Assembly: GCF_900115055.1 (NCBI RefSeq)
Contig: NZ_FOVD01000001.1
Span: forward strand, 434,001-498,000
Length of the DNA: 64,000 bases
Reading direction: 5' to 3'
Origin: Chryseobacterium oleae
GTDB taxonomy: Bacteria; Bacteroidota; Bacteroidia; Flavobacteriales; Weeksellaceae
This document shows, piece by piece, positions 17,147 through 26,083 of this stretch (within the stretch, counting starts at the first letter, position 1; every line of letters begins with the position of its first letter). A program made the translations under genes and the position numbers. The notes under the pieces are model-generated. The model saw only the letters and a program-made list of their open reading frames with translations, was not told the DNA's origin and did not search any database.

Positions 17147-17497
17147 ATGAAAAAACCGCCTGTTCACAGAAGTTTCGTCAACGCTTTCCGCGGTATTTTC
17201 CTGATGATAAAAACAGAAAGAAATTTTCAGATCGAAATTGCTGCTTTTTTTATTAATCTTTTTTTGATTTTCTATTTTAAACTTGCGGCCATAGATACGG
17301 TACTCATTCTCATAGCTTCCTTAGCTGTTTTAAGTGCCGAAATTTTCAATACCGCCATAGAAAGGATATGTGACATTATCCAGCCTGATTTTGACAAAAG
17401 GATTGGCTTCATCAAAGATATTGCTGCCGGAGCTGTTGTATTAATGGTTGCTGCGGCGGTTATTGTTGGGATTTTTGTGTACTGGAAGTATGTTTAG
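17147..17497 (+). CDS. dgkA: Diacylglycerol kinase family protein (DgkA-type)
   Basis: A small inner-membrane lipid kinase of 116 aa that phosphorylates diacylglycerol (or undecaprenol in Gram-positive relatives). Three transmembrane helices are visible at about 28-46, 50-66 and 93-113. The family signature EIFNTAIERICD (about 65-76) holds the catalytic glutamates, and NFQIE lies near the first helix. The tail of the gene runs straight into a 7-bp tandem repeat that includes the stop codon. Confidence 0.9.
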   Translation: MKKPPVHRSFVNAFRGIFLMIKTERNFQIEIAAFFINLFLIFYFKLAAIDTVLILIASLAVLSAEIFNTAIERICDIIQPDFDKRIGFIKDIAAGAVVLMVAAAVIVGIFVYWKYV

Positions 17498-17535
17498 GGA
17501 TTAGGGATTAGGGATTAGGGATTAGGGATTAGGGA
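17494..17535. repeat. Six tandem copies of the heptamer TTAGGGA overlapping the dgkA stop
   Basis: Six exact 7-bp units start at 17494 and end at 17535, followed by a partial TTA. The first unit contains the dgkA TAG stop. Two units of the complementary word (TAATCCC) occur at 51393-51406. Confidence 0.95.
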
Positions 17536-17936
17536 TTAAAATTAAACGTTGAGGATTGAATTGAATGTTTTTGGATATTAAATCTTTAAATACAAAAAAG
17601 GCTAAAGGTTAATCCTATTGAGTATTGGTTTCGTCATCTTAAAGGTATACTTTTTCTTTACTTTCGCCTGTTCCAAGCTGTTATTTTCCAGACTATTTTT
17701 ATTCCTATCTCGTCATGTGGAGAGGTAATCTGCTTGCTTGTTTTCTGATTCTTCAGATTACAGCAAATTTTATCGCTAGTAAATAAAGTGTTTTATAGTA
17801 TTAATTTCAACAAATATTGAATATTAATAAAATAATTACTAAATAAATACATATTTAAAATAAATTATACTTTTCACCGTTACATGATATATGTAAAATC
17901 AATACATTTATAAAAACCTAATAATAATTTATACCT
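17536..17936. other. Gene-free AT-rich stretch upstream of the lipoprotein pair
   Basis: About 400 bases with no coding-like frame. The last 130 bases are almost pure A/T (AATATTGAATATTAATAAAATAATT and similar) and probably contain the promoter of the next two genes. I could not place a convincing TAnnTTTG element. Confidence 0.5.
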
Positions 17937-18314
17937 ATGAAAAGCAAACTATTCTATGCGATCATGATGGCAGCATTTATCTCGTGCAGTACAGAATCGA
18001 CCGCGGTTGTTACTCCGGTTGATGCCAAAAAGAGCAAGGAGATTACTAATTTTGAAAAATCAATTAAAAGCCTGAGTCTTCCTCAAAATCTTCCGACAGA
18101 GGAAGAAAAAAGAAACCAACAATCATTGGAACTGAGTGACCGTCGTAAAGACATCCTGATTCCATCCGCTTTAGAGTTAATAAAATCTACCGGTACTTCT
18201 GACCAGGAGGTTAAAAAGATCACCCAGGGAGACCGCGATAAAATCCTTACCTGGGCTGTAAAAATTTACAACGAAAAAAATAACAAAACTCCTCAAAAAA
18301 CTCTAAACGATTAA
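17937..18314 (+). CDS. Small lipoprotein of unknown function (125 aa)
   Basis: A lipoprotein signal (MKSKLFYAIMMAAFISC, Cys at 17) precedes a polar, helical-looking domain rich in Lys, Glu and Ser (ITNFEKSIKSLSLP, EEEKRNQQSLELSDRRKDIL). The C-terminus is Lys/Asn-rich. I recognise no family. It is separated by only 2 bp from the next gene, so the two are surely cotranscribed and may act together in the envelope. Confidence 0.65.
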   Translation: MKSKLFYAIMMAAFISCSTESTAVVTPVDAKKSKEITNFEKSIKSLSLPQNLPTEEEKRNQQSLELSDRRKDILIPSALELIKSTGTSDQEVKKITQGDRDKILTWAVKIYNEKNNKTPQKTLND

Positions 18315-18316
18315 TT

Positions 18317-18862
18317 ATGAAAAAAATATTCACCATTCTTCTCGGTTTAAGTATCGGATCTGCGGCTTTTGCACAAAACGGTTCAGGAACCTTACATGTA
18401 TTTAATGATGATTCTTACCATAGCTTAAATTTACACTATACCCTATTTACCGTAAACCTTTCCCAGTGTGGTGATGGTTATCAGGCTTTAGGACCGAGTA
18501 TACCGCTGCCTCCGGGCGTAATTACCGATTACACCACCTTTTTAAAATCATCATCTTTTGCATCATCGCCACATCCTTATCCTATTGACAGTTATTGGCA
18601 CAACAGTACGGTGGTTCCAGCTACATCCATCAGTCCTGCAGTAGCTGATGCCCAGCGATGGAGTTATATGAAATTTGAGCTCAGAGATCCAAATAATCCG
18701 GGGCTGATGAATCCTACCTTGGGAGGATCTGTAGGTTTTTATCCGACTTGTACAGGTATTCCCAATTACATATCAGGAACCAGTACATTGAATGGCATCA
18801 ACTATGCATTTAAAGCTGAAGCTGTGACCTTCGGAGGAGATTTATGGATTAATGTCTGGTAA
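18317..18862 (+). CDS. Secreted protein of unknown function (181 aa)
   Basis: A clean signal peptide (MKKIFTILLGLSIGSAAFAQ) is followed by a beta-rich domain with many Gly, Pro, Ser, Tyr and Trp. Two Cys are seen, at about 51 (SQCGDG) and 142 (PTCTG), which could form a disulfide. Segments such as GTLHVFNDDSYHSLNLHYTLF suggest a small beta-sandwich. I recognise no family. It follows the lipoprotein gene by 2 bp, and a bidirectional terminator closes the pair. Confidence 0.65.
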   Translation: MKKIFTILLGLSIGSAAFAQNGSGTLHVFNDDSYHSLNLHYTLFTVNLSQCGDGYQALGPSIPLPPGVITDYTTFLKSSSFASSPHPYPIDSYWHNSTVVPATSISPAVADAQRWSYMKFELRDPNNPGLMNPTLGGSVGFYPTCTGIPNYISGTSTLNGINYAFKAEAVTFGGDLWINVW

Positions 18863-18883
18863 TCCAAATACGGACGATCTACA

Positions 18884-18909
18884 AAAAAACGGGCTTTAGC
18901 CCGTTTTTT
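18884..18909. terminator. Bidirectional terminator with the GGGCT/AGCCC core
   Basis: AAAAAACGGGCT and AGCCCGTTTTTT with a 2-base loop, between convergent genes. Its core is the same as the dispersed GGGCTAAAGCCC palindrome. Confidence 0.88.
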
Positions 18910-18930
18910 CTTTATTAGTTAGGTTTAAAA

Positions 18931-19263
18931 TCATTTTCCTACATAAATAAAACCTTTCTTTCCCGATTTAAAAGAGGTTTCAATCCTTTTGTAATCGTCC
19001 ACTTCATATTCATCAGCCTGAAGGATTTCCTCTTCCGTCACTTCGAAAAGCATTCCTTCCACTTCATCACTACTGTTTCCGGAAAGCTCCAGGATCGGAT
19101 GGTATTTCTGATTGCTTTTGCGCAACACTTCGGGATCGGTAATTTCTACCATTTTCATTGTATAGCCTGTCAGAATATCTTTTTCACCTTCCAGAAGTCT
19201 CCCGAATGTTTCAATTTGTACCTGCTCTTTCTGCAGGGTTCCGTAAGAAAATAAATGCACCAT
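18931..19263 (-). CDS. Gamma-glutamylcyclotransferase (AIG2-like) family protein
   Basis: A 110-aa soluble protein. The family nucleotide-free substrate loop YGTL is at residues 7-10, and the conserved acidic segment DEYE at 84-87 would supply the catalytic acid. Relatives release 5-oxoproline from gamma-glutamyl amines or amino acids, but many AIG2-like members have no proven substrate. Its start codon overlaps the stop of the SGNH hydrolase gene (TAATG), showing translational coupling. Confidence 0.8.
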   Translation of the reverse strand: MVHLFSYGTLQKEQVQIETFGRLLEGEKDILTGYTMKMVEITDPEVLRKSNQKYHPILELSGNSSDEVEGMLFEVTEEEILQADEYEVDDYKRIETSFKSGKKGFIYVGK

Positions 19264-19889
19264 TATAAATATTTTTCAATGATTGGTATTGCCGTTTCAG
19301 CCATGATGCCATAGCCTTTTTCATTGGGATGAACTCCGTCTGCAGAAAGCAGAACTTCTTTATCTTCGGCCAAAGCAGCATAGAAATCAATATAATGTAA
19401 AGTGCTTTCGGTGGCTATATCTTTAAGAATCTGATTGTATATTAAAACGTCTCCGTTGATACGTAATTTCCCTGTTGTAGATTCTACTCCATCTACTTTT
19501 TCGGAAAACGGAAGAATACTCACCAGATAAATATCCGTGGAATACTGTTTCGCATACTGAACTGCCGTTTTGATATTATTCCTGAACTGATCAGCACTTA
19601 CCATCTGACTTCCATTCTTTACGGCAAGGTCATTCGCTCCATACCCGATAAAGACTATATTTCCTTCTGCAGAATTTCTGGCAGCCAGTTCATGAGGCAT
19701 TCTTTTCAGTAAGCCTTCTGTGGTTTCACCGCCTATTCCAAGGTTAAAAAGAATCAGTTCATTTTTTCCTTCATGAAACTGCTGCAGGGCATATCTTTTC
19801 AGAATATCTACCCATCCGCCGAATACTCCGTCGTATTCTCCATAAGTAATGCTGTCGCCGAAGAACAGCCCGTAAATCATTTTTTTCAT
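19263..19889 (-). CDS. SGNH/GDSL-family hydrolase
   Basis: A 208-aa esterase/lipase-type enzyme. The four SGNH blocks are visible: GDS with Ser13, GIGGET with Gly54, GAND with Asn86, and DGVHPN with Asp184 and His187. The first residues (MKKMIYGLFFGDS) lead straight into block I, leaving no room for a signal peptide, so it is probably cytoplasmic. Substrates in this family include acyl esters of sugars, thioesters and phospholipids; none can be singled out. It overlaps the next gene by one base. Confidence 0.85.
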   Translation of the reverse strand: MKKMIYGLFFGDSITYGEYDGVFGGWVDILKRYALQQFHEGKNELILFNLGIGGETTEGLLKRMPHELAARNSAEGNIVFIGYGANDLAVKNGSQMVSADQFRNNIKTAVQYAKQYSTDIYLVSILPFSEKVDGVESTTGKLRINGDVLIYNQILKDIATESTLHYIDFYAALAEDKEVLLSADGVHPNEKGYGIMAETAIPIIEKYL

Positions 19890-19899
19890 TCTTAAATAA

Positions 19900-19996
19900 G
19901 ATGTTAGATATTAGATGTTAGAAGTTAGTACTGTTGGGATATAAGTAATACAATTGACCATAACTCATAACTCATAACTTATAATTTATAACTCAT
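19900..19996. repeat. Two adjacent degenerate tandem-word runs
   Basis: About 19900-19929 repeats the word TTAGATG/TTAGAAG, and about 19959-19996 repeats AACTCAT in slightly altered forms. They fill the gap between the barstar and SGNH genes. Confidence 0.65.
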
Positions 19997-20009
19997 CATT
20001 CTTCTAATA

Positions 20010-20414
20010 TCAATCCAAAATTAGGGTAATATTTTTGTGTGATTCTATAATTTCTATTAAAATTTCAAAGAGTGTCTGACCGTTTCCAGAAAACAGTTCA
20101 TCCAGTTTTTGTTGAATTAATTCTACGTTGAAAGGTTTTCCCTGTCTGATTTTGTTTTCGTAAAAAATACGTGTTGCTTCCAAGCCGAGATCTTCTCTTG
20201 ATTTTTGGGATTCTTTCCATGTGATCTCAGCTTGATCTTCATTTTCAAATACTCCGAAACCACCGTACAGTATATCGTCGAAGCCATCAAGTGTTCCTAC
20301 TTTCCAGTCTGTATCTTTCATGAATACCAAAGAAGCTTCATCATAGAATCCGGCCAGATCCGAAAAACGGCTGCCATCGATGATAATTTTTTTATTTTGA
20401 TCTGAATTCAACAT
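20010..20414 (-). CDS. Barstar-family ribonuclease inhibitor
   Basis: A 134-aa cytoplasmic protein. The barstar fold is recognised by IIIDGSRFSDLAGFYDE near the start, the long FMKDTDWKVGTLDGFDDILYGGFG segment (helix 2 region with the family's conserved acidic residues), the Trp-Lys-Glu-Ser patch and a final strand ITLILD. Barstar binds and blocks barnase-type ribonucleases. No barnase-like gene is nearby, so it could protect against an incoming toxin or have another partner. It is probably transcribed alone. Confidence 0.8.
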   Translation of the reverse strand: MLNSDQNKKIIIDGSRFSDLAGFYDEASLVFMKDTDWKVGTLDGFDDILYGGFGVFENEDQAEITWKESQKSREDLGLEATRIFYENKIRQGKPFNVELIQQKLDELFSGNGQTLFEILIEIIESHKNITLILD

Positions 20415-20844
20415 CGTTCTTGTAAGATTTTATTCCGTAAATATAAAAAAAGACTTTTTTTCGACTTAGCTATCCAATAAAAATTGATCTTAATTTTCTT
20501 AATTTCAATGAACTTTAGTTTATTTCTAAATCTTAAACATTAAGAATTTAAGCAATATGCTTATTGTTATGAATGAAGAAATCAATAAATTGATTTTTTT
20601 AAGTTCTTTAAGCACCTCCATCTTTTAAGATCTTAATGTCTTAATGTTTTAAAAAAGCATGTTTCCATGTTTTGAAATTGATCCAATAAAAATTCACATT
20701 TTTATCAATCATACATTAAGGATTTAACGCAAAGTTTTCATTCCAATACTGCATATTTTGAGGAGGCAAAGAAGGAATCAATTGACATTGATTCGATTAT
20801 GCAGCGTAATATCCACTAGCTTCACCAGAATTCTGATATAAAAA
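20415..20844. other. Gene-free stretch between purL and the barstar gene
   Basis: About 430 bases with no coding-like frame. It contains words also found in other gaps, such as CTTAATGTCTTAATGTTTTAA near 20632-20652 and AAACATTAAGAATTTAAG near 20534. The end near 20700-20800 looks non-repetitive. The promoter of the barstar gene should lie at the left end, but I could not place a clear consensus. Confidence 0.5.
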
Positions 20845-20871
20845 AATGACCGCCATTCAGTGGCGGTCATT
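20845..20871 (-). terminator. Intrinsic terminator of purL
   Basis: A perfect 11-bp stem (AATGACCGCCA / TGGCGGTCATT) with loop TTCAG. On the minus strand a T-run follows, a few bases after the purL stop. Confidence 0.93.
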
Positions 20872-20878
20872 TCTATTT

Positions 20879-23800
20879 TTATCTGAAGTATTCTACTCCG
20901 TTTTTGAATATGTTGTGGTAATTCGCGGTCGGTATGTTTTTCATGAGGCCTTCTGCAAAACGCTCCGGGTGTCCCATTCTTCCGTAAATCTTGCCACAAG
21001 GGCTGGTGACCCCTTCAATTCCGAATAATGAGTTATTAGGGTTGAATGGCATTCCGTGGGCAATGTTTCCATCAAGATCGATATACTGAGTAGCAATTTG
21101 TCCGTTTTCGTATAGTTTCTTGATTTCGTCTTCCGAAGCCATGAAACGTCCTTCACCGTGAGAGATTGGAATGGTGAATACCTGATCCTTCATTCCTTTT
21201 AACCAAGGGCTTTCGTCATTGATCACTTTTACATTCACCATTTGTGAGATATGTCTTCTGATGGCATTGTGAGCCAATGTCGGAGAATTTTCATCCAGAT
21301 CTTTAATTCTTCCGTAAGGCAACAGACCGGATTTAACCAAAGCCTGGAAGCCATTACAGATTCCGATGATCATTCCATCTCTGTCCAATAGTTCGTGAAC
21401 AGCATTTCTCATCTTTTCGTTTTTAAGTACGTTAACGATGAATTTCGCTGAACCATCCGGCTCATCACCTGCTGAGAAACCTCCTGAGAAGGCAAGGATC
21501 TGAGACGTTCTGATCTCTTCCACCCAAGCATCAATGCTTTCGTCCAATAACTGGTGACTGATGTTTTTCAACGGAAGGCTGCTGATGACAGCTCCTTCTT
21601 TATGGAATGCATTCAGGGTTTCGTACTCGCAGTTTGTTCCCGGGAATACAGGAGCAAATACTTTCGGTTGAGCAATTCCGTGTTTTTTAATGATGATATT
21701 TCTTGGGTTGATTGACTTTGATTTCTCATCGATTTCAACCGTTAATTTTTCTTTTTCCTGTGTTGGGAAAAGATTTTCAAATGTTCCCGTGTAGGCGGAT
21801 TCTAGCTCTGAGATTTGAGATTCAAGATTATTGATTTTTAAAATACCTGAATCTTTTACTTCACCGATCTGCTGAAGAGAAGTATTGCTCAACTCTTCTT
21901 TTGATTCGATGATTAAACTACCAATATTTTTAGCCAATAAAGCATTTTCCTCAATGGTGATCTCTGCTCCCAATCTGTTTCCAAAGCTCATTTTCGCTAA
22001 AGCTACTGCAGCACCGCCTTCTTTAACGGTTTTCACAGAAACAATTTTCCCTGCCTTGATATTGTCAAAAATAAATCCGAAGATTTCTTTTAAGCTTTCA
22101 TAGTTAGGAAGTCCGTTTTCCTGAGGAACATGATTAAAGAAATACAACTTATTTCCGGCATTCTTGAATTCCGGTGAAATAACGTTTTTCTTCTCACCAT
22201 TAGCACAAGCAAATGAAATCAATGTTGGTGGAACATTCAGATCCTGATACGTACCGCTCATCGAGTCTTTTCCTCCGATCGCAGCAAGACCAAGGTTGAT
22301 CTGAGCATCGTAAGCTCCTAAAAGCGAAGCTAAAGGTTTCCCCCATTTCTCAGGATTCTGCCCCAGTTTTTCGAAATATTCCTGGAACGTTAATCTGATA
22401 TTTTTGTAATCACCTCCCATAGCAGCGATCTTAGCAACGCTTTCCACGACTGCATAAGAAGCTCCCAAGAGTGAATTCTGTTTTGAAATTGCGGTATCAA
22501 ATCCCCAGCTTGCAAAAGAAACGGTTTCAATATCTTTTGCTCCTAAAATAGGTAATGTCTGAGCACTTCCTTCCATTAATGTCTGCTGGTATTTTCCTCC
22601 AAGCGGCATCGCAACCGTAGTTCCGCCTACAGAAGAGTCGAACATTTCCAACAATCCTTTTTGGGAAGCTACATTTTTGTCACTTAATATGGTCATGAAG
22701 TTCTCTTTTGTAAAAGCAGGTGTTTCTTCTTTTACTTCCTCAAGATGGGTAATTTTCACCTCCTGAGTTTTAGAACATCCGTTGGTATCTAAGAATTCTC
22801 TTGAAAGGTCAACAATTTTATCGCCTTTCCAGAACATCTGCATTCTTCCTGAGTCAGTCACTTTTGCCACTTCTACGGCAACAATATTTTCGTCTTCACA
22901 GAATTTGATGAACTTTTCTTTATCCTGAGGATCAACCACAACGGCCATTCTTTCCTGAGATTCAGAAATAGCAAGCTCGGTTCCGTTCAGTCCTTCATAT
23001 TTTAAAGGTAAAACATCAAGATTCACTTCTAAAGAATCAGCAATCTCACCAATGGCTACAGAAACACCTCCTGCTCCGAAGTCGTTTGATTTCTTGATCA
23101 GCTTCGTTACTTCAGGATTTCTGAACAGTCTCTGGATTTTACGTTCTTCAACGGCATTTCCTTTCTGAACTTCAGTAGACATGGTGTGGATGCTGTTTTC
23201 ATCCTGCACCTTTGAACTTCCGCTCGCTCCTCCTACTCCGTCACGACCTGTTGCCCCTCCTAAAATAATGATGGAATCACCATTTTCAGGTTTATCACGT
23301 CTTACCCAATCTACAGGAACAGCTCCGGTAACGAATCCTACTTCCATTCTTTTGGCTTTATAGCCTTCGTCATAGATTTCAGAAACCATAGTAGTGGCTA
23401 AACCGATCTGGTTTCCGTAAGATGAATATCCGTTGGCAGCCTGTTTAGTAATGGTTTTCTGAGGAAGTTTTCCCGGTAACGTTTTATCAACCGGTTCTAA
23501 AACATCGGCAGCACCTGTTAATCTCATCGCCTGGAATACAAATGATCTTCCGGACAAAGGATCTCTGATCGCTCCTCCCAAACAGGTTGAAGCTCCTCCG
23601 AAAGGTTCAATTTCCGTAGGGTGATTATGGGTTTCATTTTTGAATAATAAATACCAAGGTTCTTTTTTACCGTCATATTCAGCTTCGATCTGGATGGTGC
23701 ATGCATTGATCTCATCTGAGATGACAAGGTTCTCCAGATTCCCTGTTTTATGGAAATATTTACCACAAACTGTCGCAAGATCCATTAAAGAGATCGGCTT

Positions 23801-24574
23801 CAGCTCGCGGCCTAAGAATTTTCTTTTTTCGATATAGTCACTGAAAATAGTATCCAGTGTCTGTTTGAAGGCTCCTTCAAACTGAATGTCTGACAATTCT
23901 GTTTCAAAAGTGGTATGACGGCAGTGGTCACTCCAATAGGTGTCTAAAACTTTCAGTTCCGTTTCGGTAGGATTTCTCTTTTCTGTTTTAAAGTATTCCT
24001 GAATAAATTTCAGGTCGTCCAATCCTAATGCAAAACCGTGATTGTTGTAAAAGTTCTCAAGTTCAGCATCATCGAAACTGATGAAATTTTCGTGGATCAA
24101 AACTTTTGACGGTACTTCATCTGCAGGAATATTCAGGATAGAAAGATCTTTTTCCTGAGATTCCACTTTATTGATCAGAAGGTCTTTGATTTTTACTAAA
24201 TCTGCTTCAGAAACGCCTTCAAACTGGATCAGTTTTCCGCTTCTTACTTTAGATTTTTCATTCTCCGTGAGTAGAGCGATACACTGTTGCGCAGAATCTG
24301 CACGCTGATCATACTGGCCGGGAAGAAACTCCATGGCAAAGCCGATCTCTGCGGCAGGGTTTTCTGTATGTAAAATATCGGTCACCGGATCTACGAAAGT
24401 GCTGTTGACCACCTTTTCGAATTCTCCGTCATTCAGTCCGAAAATATCATACACATTAAACACTTTCACATTTTTGACCGCCGGAACGACTGCTTTTACT
24501 TCATCAAAAATTTTTGGACTTTCAACATCGAAAATTCCTCTTTTTTCTACGAAAATTCTTTTGTTATTAGACAT
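20879..24574 (-). CDS. purL: Phosphoribosylformylglycinamidine synthase (large single-chain form)
   Basis: A 1231-aa cytosolic enzyme of purine synthesis that converts FGAR to FGAM using ATP and glutamine. It is the single-chain form: an N-terminal domain, two AIR-synthase-like halves (HCRHTTFETELSD, NETHNHPTEIEPFGGASTC, GGKDSMSGTY) and a C-terminal glutaminase. In the glutaminase, the nucleophile Cys lies in IIGICNGFQAL and the catalytic His/Glu follow in SHGEGRF and GHPERF. Slightly shorter than the enterobacterial protein. purB lies about 4 kb upstream on the same strand, but two unrelated genes intervene, so there is no pur operon here. Confidence 0.97.
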   Translation of the reverse strand: MSNNKRIFVEKRGIFDVESPKIFDEVKAVVPAVKNVKVFNVYDIFGLNDGEFEKVVNSTFVDPVTDILHTENPAAEIGFAMEFLPGQYDQRADSAQQCIALLTENEKSKVRSGKLIQFEGVSEADLVKIKDLLINKVESQEKDLSILNIPADEVPSKVLIHENFISFDDAELENFYNNHGFALGLDDLKFIQEYFKTEKRNPTETELKVLDTYWSDHCRHTTFETELSDIQFEGAFKQTLDTIFSDYIEKRKFLGRELKPISLMDLATVCGKYFHKTGNLENLVISDEINACTIQIEAEYDGKKEPWYLLFKNETHNHPTEIEPFGGASTCLGGAIRDPLSGRSFVFQAMRLTGAADVLEPVDKTLPGKLPQKTITKQAANGYSSYGNQIGLATTMVSEIYDEGYKAKRMEVGFVTGAVPVDWVRRDKPENGDSIIILGGATGRDGVGGASGSSKVQDENSIHTMSTEVQKGNAVEERKIQRLFRNPEVTKLIKKSNDFGAGGVSVAIGEIADSLEVNLDVLPLKYEGLNGTELAISESQERMAVVVDPQDKEKFIKFCEDENIVAVEVAKVTDSGRMQMFWKGDKIVDLSREFLDTNGCSKTQEVKITHLEEVKEETPAFTKENFMTILSDKNVASQKGLLEMFDSSVGGTTVAMPLGGKYQQTLMEGSAQTLPILGAKDIETVSFASWGFDTAISKQNSLLGASYAVVESVAKIAAMGGDYKNIRLTFQEYFEKLGQNPEKWGKPLASLLGAYDAQINLGLAAIGGKDSMSGTYQDLNVPPTLISFACANGEKKNVISPEFKNAGNKLYFFNHVPQENGLPNYESLKEIFGFIFDNIKAGKIVSVKTVKEGGAAVALAKMSFGNRLGAEITIEENALLAKNIGSLIIESKEELSNTSLQQIGEVKDSGILKINNLESQISELESAYTGTFENLFPTQEKEKLTVEIDEKSKSINPRNIIIKKHGIAQPKVFAPVFPGTNCEYETLNAFHKEGAVISSLPLKNISHQLLDESIDAWVEEIRTSQILAFSGGFSAGDEPDGSAKFIVNVLKNEKMRNAVHELLDRDGMIIGICNGFQALVKSGLLPYGRIKDLDENSPTLAHNAIRRHISQMVNVKVINDESPWLKGMKDQVFTIPISHGEGRFMASEDEIKKLYENGQIATQYIDLDGNIAHGMPFNPNNSLFGIEGVTSPCGKIYGRMGHPERFAEGLMKNIPTANYHNIFKNGVEYFR

Positions 24575-24649
24575 TAGATGTCAGATTTTAAATATTAGAT
24601 TTATTACTTTCTTTTTACTTTTTTCAGAACCATAATGGTCCTTTTTATT

Positions 24650-26074
24650 TTACAGCTTCAACGTCAGATTATTGTCATCTGTTCCGTCTGTATTGGAAGC
24701 GTTTTTTGATGCATTGATCCAGTCGTCTCCGTTTAGAACCAGTTTAAAGGCATAGGTTTTCCCTTTTTCAAAACCGGATTTCGGAACTTCCAACTCGAAG
24801 CGGTTATCTTCTTTCTTCGTTAACTGGTAGTTCTTGTTGTCTGTCTTCCAATCATTGAAAGATCCAGCGACAGAAGCACTATTGATCAGTTTTGAGTTTA
24901 AATTCTTTGGATGCGTATAGGTAAATACAACGTTATCTCCTTTCAGATAATATCCTTCTGTTTCCTTTTTGCCCGGTTTTGTCGTCAGACCATTCATTAA
25001 TCTGGCCACCGAATTATAAAGCGCCGGGAATGTATCCGGACCGCTGACATTTACAATGACGCAAATCCCTGTATTCAGTTCGGGATAAATCGCAAACCAT
25101 AACTGGTCTCCGAATGCACCTCCGTGTTTATACCCCATTTTTCCATGTTCACTAAGGCCGTAGCTATCCCAAAAATACCCGTACCAATCTCCTTTACTGT
25201 TACTGATGTTTCGTTGAGACTCCTGAACAATTGAGTTTTTTGAATCCAGTTCATATTGTAAGAACTTCACCAGATCTCCCATCGTCGATTTGGTTCTTGC
25301 TCCACTTGCACCCCATAAATGACTTATGGATTTTGGCATCAGACGTCCGCTTGCATGATATCCATTCGCTAAGACCTCACCTTTACCCAATTCCAGTTTG
25401 GTGTGATCCATTCCTGCTTTTGACAGGATATTTTCTTTAAGCAGCGTTTCATAGCTTTTCCCGTAGATATTTTCCAGCATCAGACCTGTCAGTTCAAGAC
25501 TTAGATTGCTGTAATTGTATTTGACTCCGGGTATGGTATCCAGTTTTACTTTTTGAAGATCCTGCTTAAAATGATCTTTTGTATAATTTTCTCCTAATGC
25601 ATTGTATTGAAAAGGAGTTTCATCTGACATTGTTTTCCGAATTCCGATGTCATCAGGCAGATTGCGTGGCAATGCTGTTCTGTAGGAAATCAGATCTTTA
25701 ATTTTAATGGGAGTTCCGTTGTATTCTAAATTGGGATATGATCCTTTCAGGTATTTACGGATATCGTCCTCAAGATTAATTTTATTTTCTAAAACAGCCT
25801 GAGCCAACAATTGTCCGGTAAGAAGCTTGGTCACAGATGCTATTTCAAAATAAGTATTATCATCCGCTTTATTTCCTTTTCCTTTATCTATTTCCCCGAA
25901 GTGTTTTGTATACACTTTTCCGTCTTTAACGATTCCGACCGATACGGAATAAGCCCCTGATTTTTCTTTTAATTTTTGCGCAGTGGTCTCCATGATGGAA
26001 TATACCTCTTTCTGGCTTTGTGAAAAGCTCTTTGCAGATACAAGAATCAATAAAAAAATTGACAGGTTTTTCAT
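24650..26074 (-). CDS. Secreted serine hydrolase (class C beta-lactamase/DD-peptidase fold) with C-terminal glycogen-binding-like domain
   Basis: A 474-aa exported protein with a signal peptide of about 18 residues. The serine-hydrolase domain has Ser-X-X-Lys in ASVTK (about 80-84), Tyr-Ser-Asn in YNYSNLSLELTG and a C-terminal KHGG-like motif (GYKHGGAFGDQ) in place of KTG. This is the AmpC/DD-carboxypeptidase/esterase superfamily. After about residue 365 a separate beta-sandwich follows (VAGSFNDWKTDN, YAFKLVLNGDDWINA), strongly resembling the AMPK/isoamylase-type CBM48 glycogen-binding domain. That combination points to a peptidase or esterase acting at a carbohydrate, not to classical drug resistance. 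It lies in a run of minus-strand genes. Confidence 0.82.
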   Translation of the reverse strand: MKNLSIFLLILVSAKSFSQSQKEVYSIMETTAQKLKEKSGAYSVSVGIVKDGKVYTKHFGEIDKGKGNKADDNTYFEIASVTKLLTGQLLAQAVLENKINLEDDIRKYLKGSYPNLEYNGTPIKIKDLISYRTALPRNLPDDIGIRKTMSDETPFQYNALGENYTKDHFKQDLQKVKLDTIPGVKYNYSNLSLELTGLMLENIYGKSYETLLKENILSKAGMDHTKLELGKGEVLANGYHASGRLMPKSISHLWGASGARTKSTMGDLVKFLQYELDSKNSIVQESQRNISNSKGDWYGYFWDSYGLSEHGKMGYKHGGAFGDQLWFAIYPELNTGICVIVNVSGPDTFPALYNSVARLMNGLTTKPGKKETEGYYLKGDNVVFTYTHPKNLNSKLINSASVAGSFNDWKTDNKNYQLTKKEDNRFELEVPKSGFEKGKTYAFKLVLNGDDWINASKNASNTDGTDDNNLTLKL

Positions 26075-26083
26075 GGGCTATTG

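Noticed and set aside
17494..17535. Heptamer repeat considered as a CRISPR or telomere-like array
   Set aside because: Units are 7 bp with no spacers, so it is not CRISPR; there is no sign of a replicon end.
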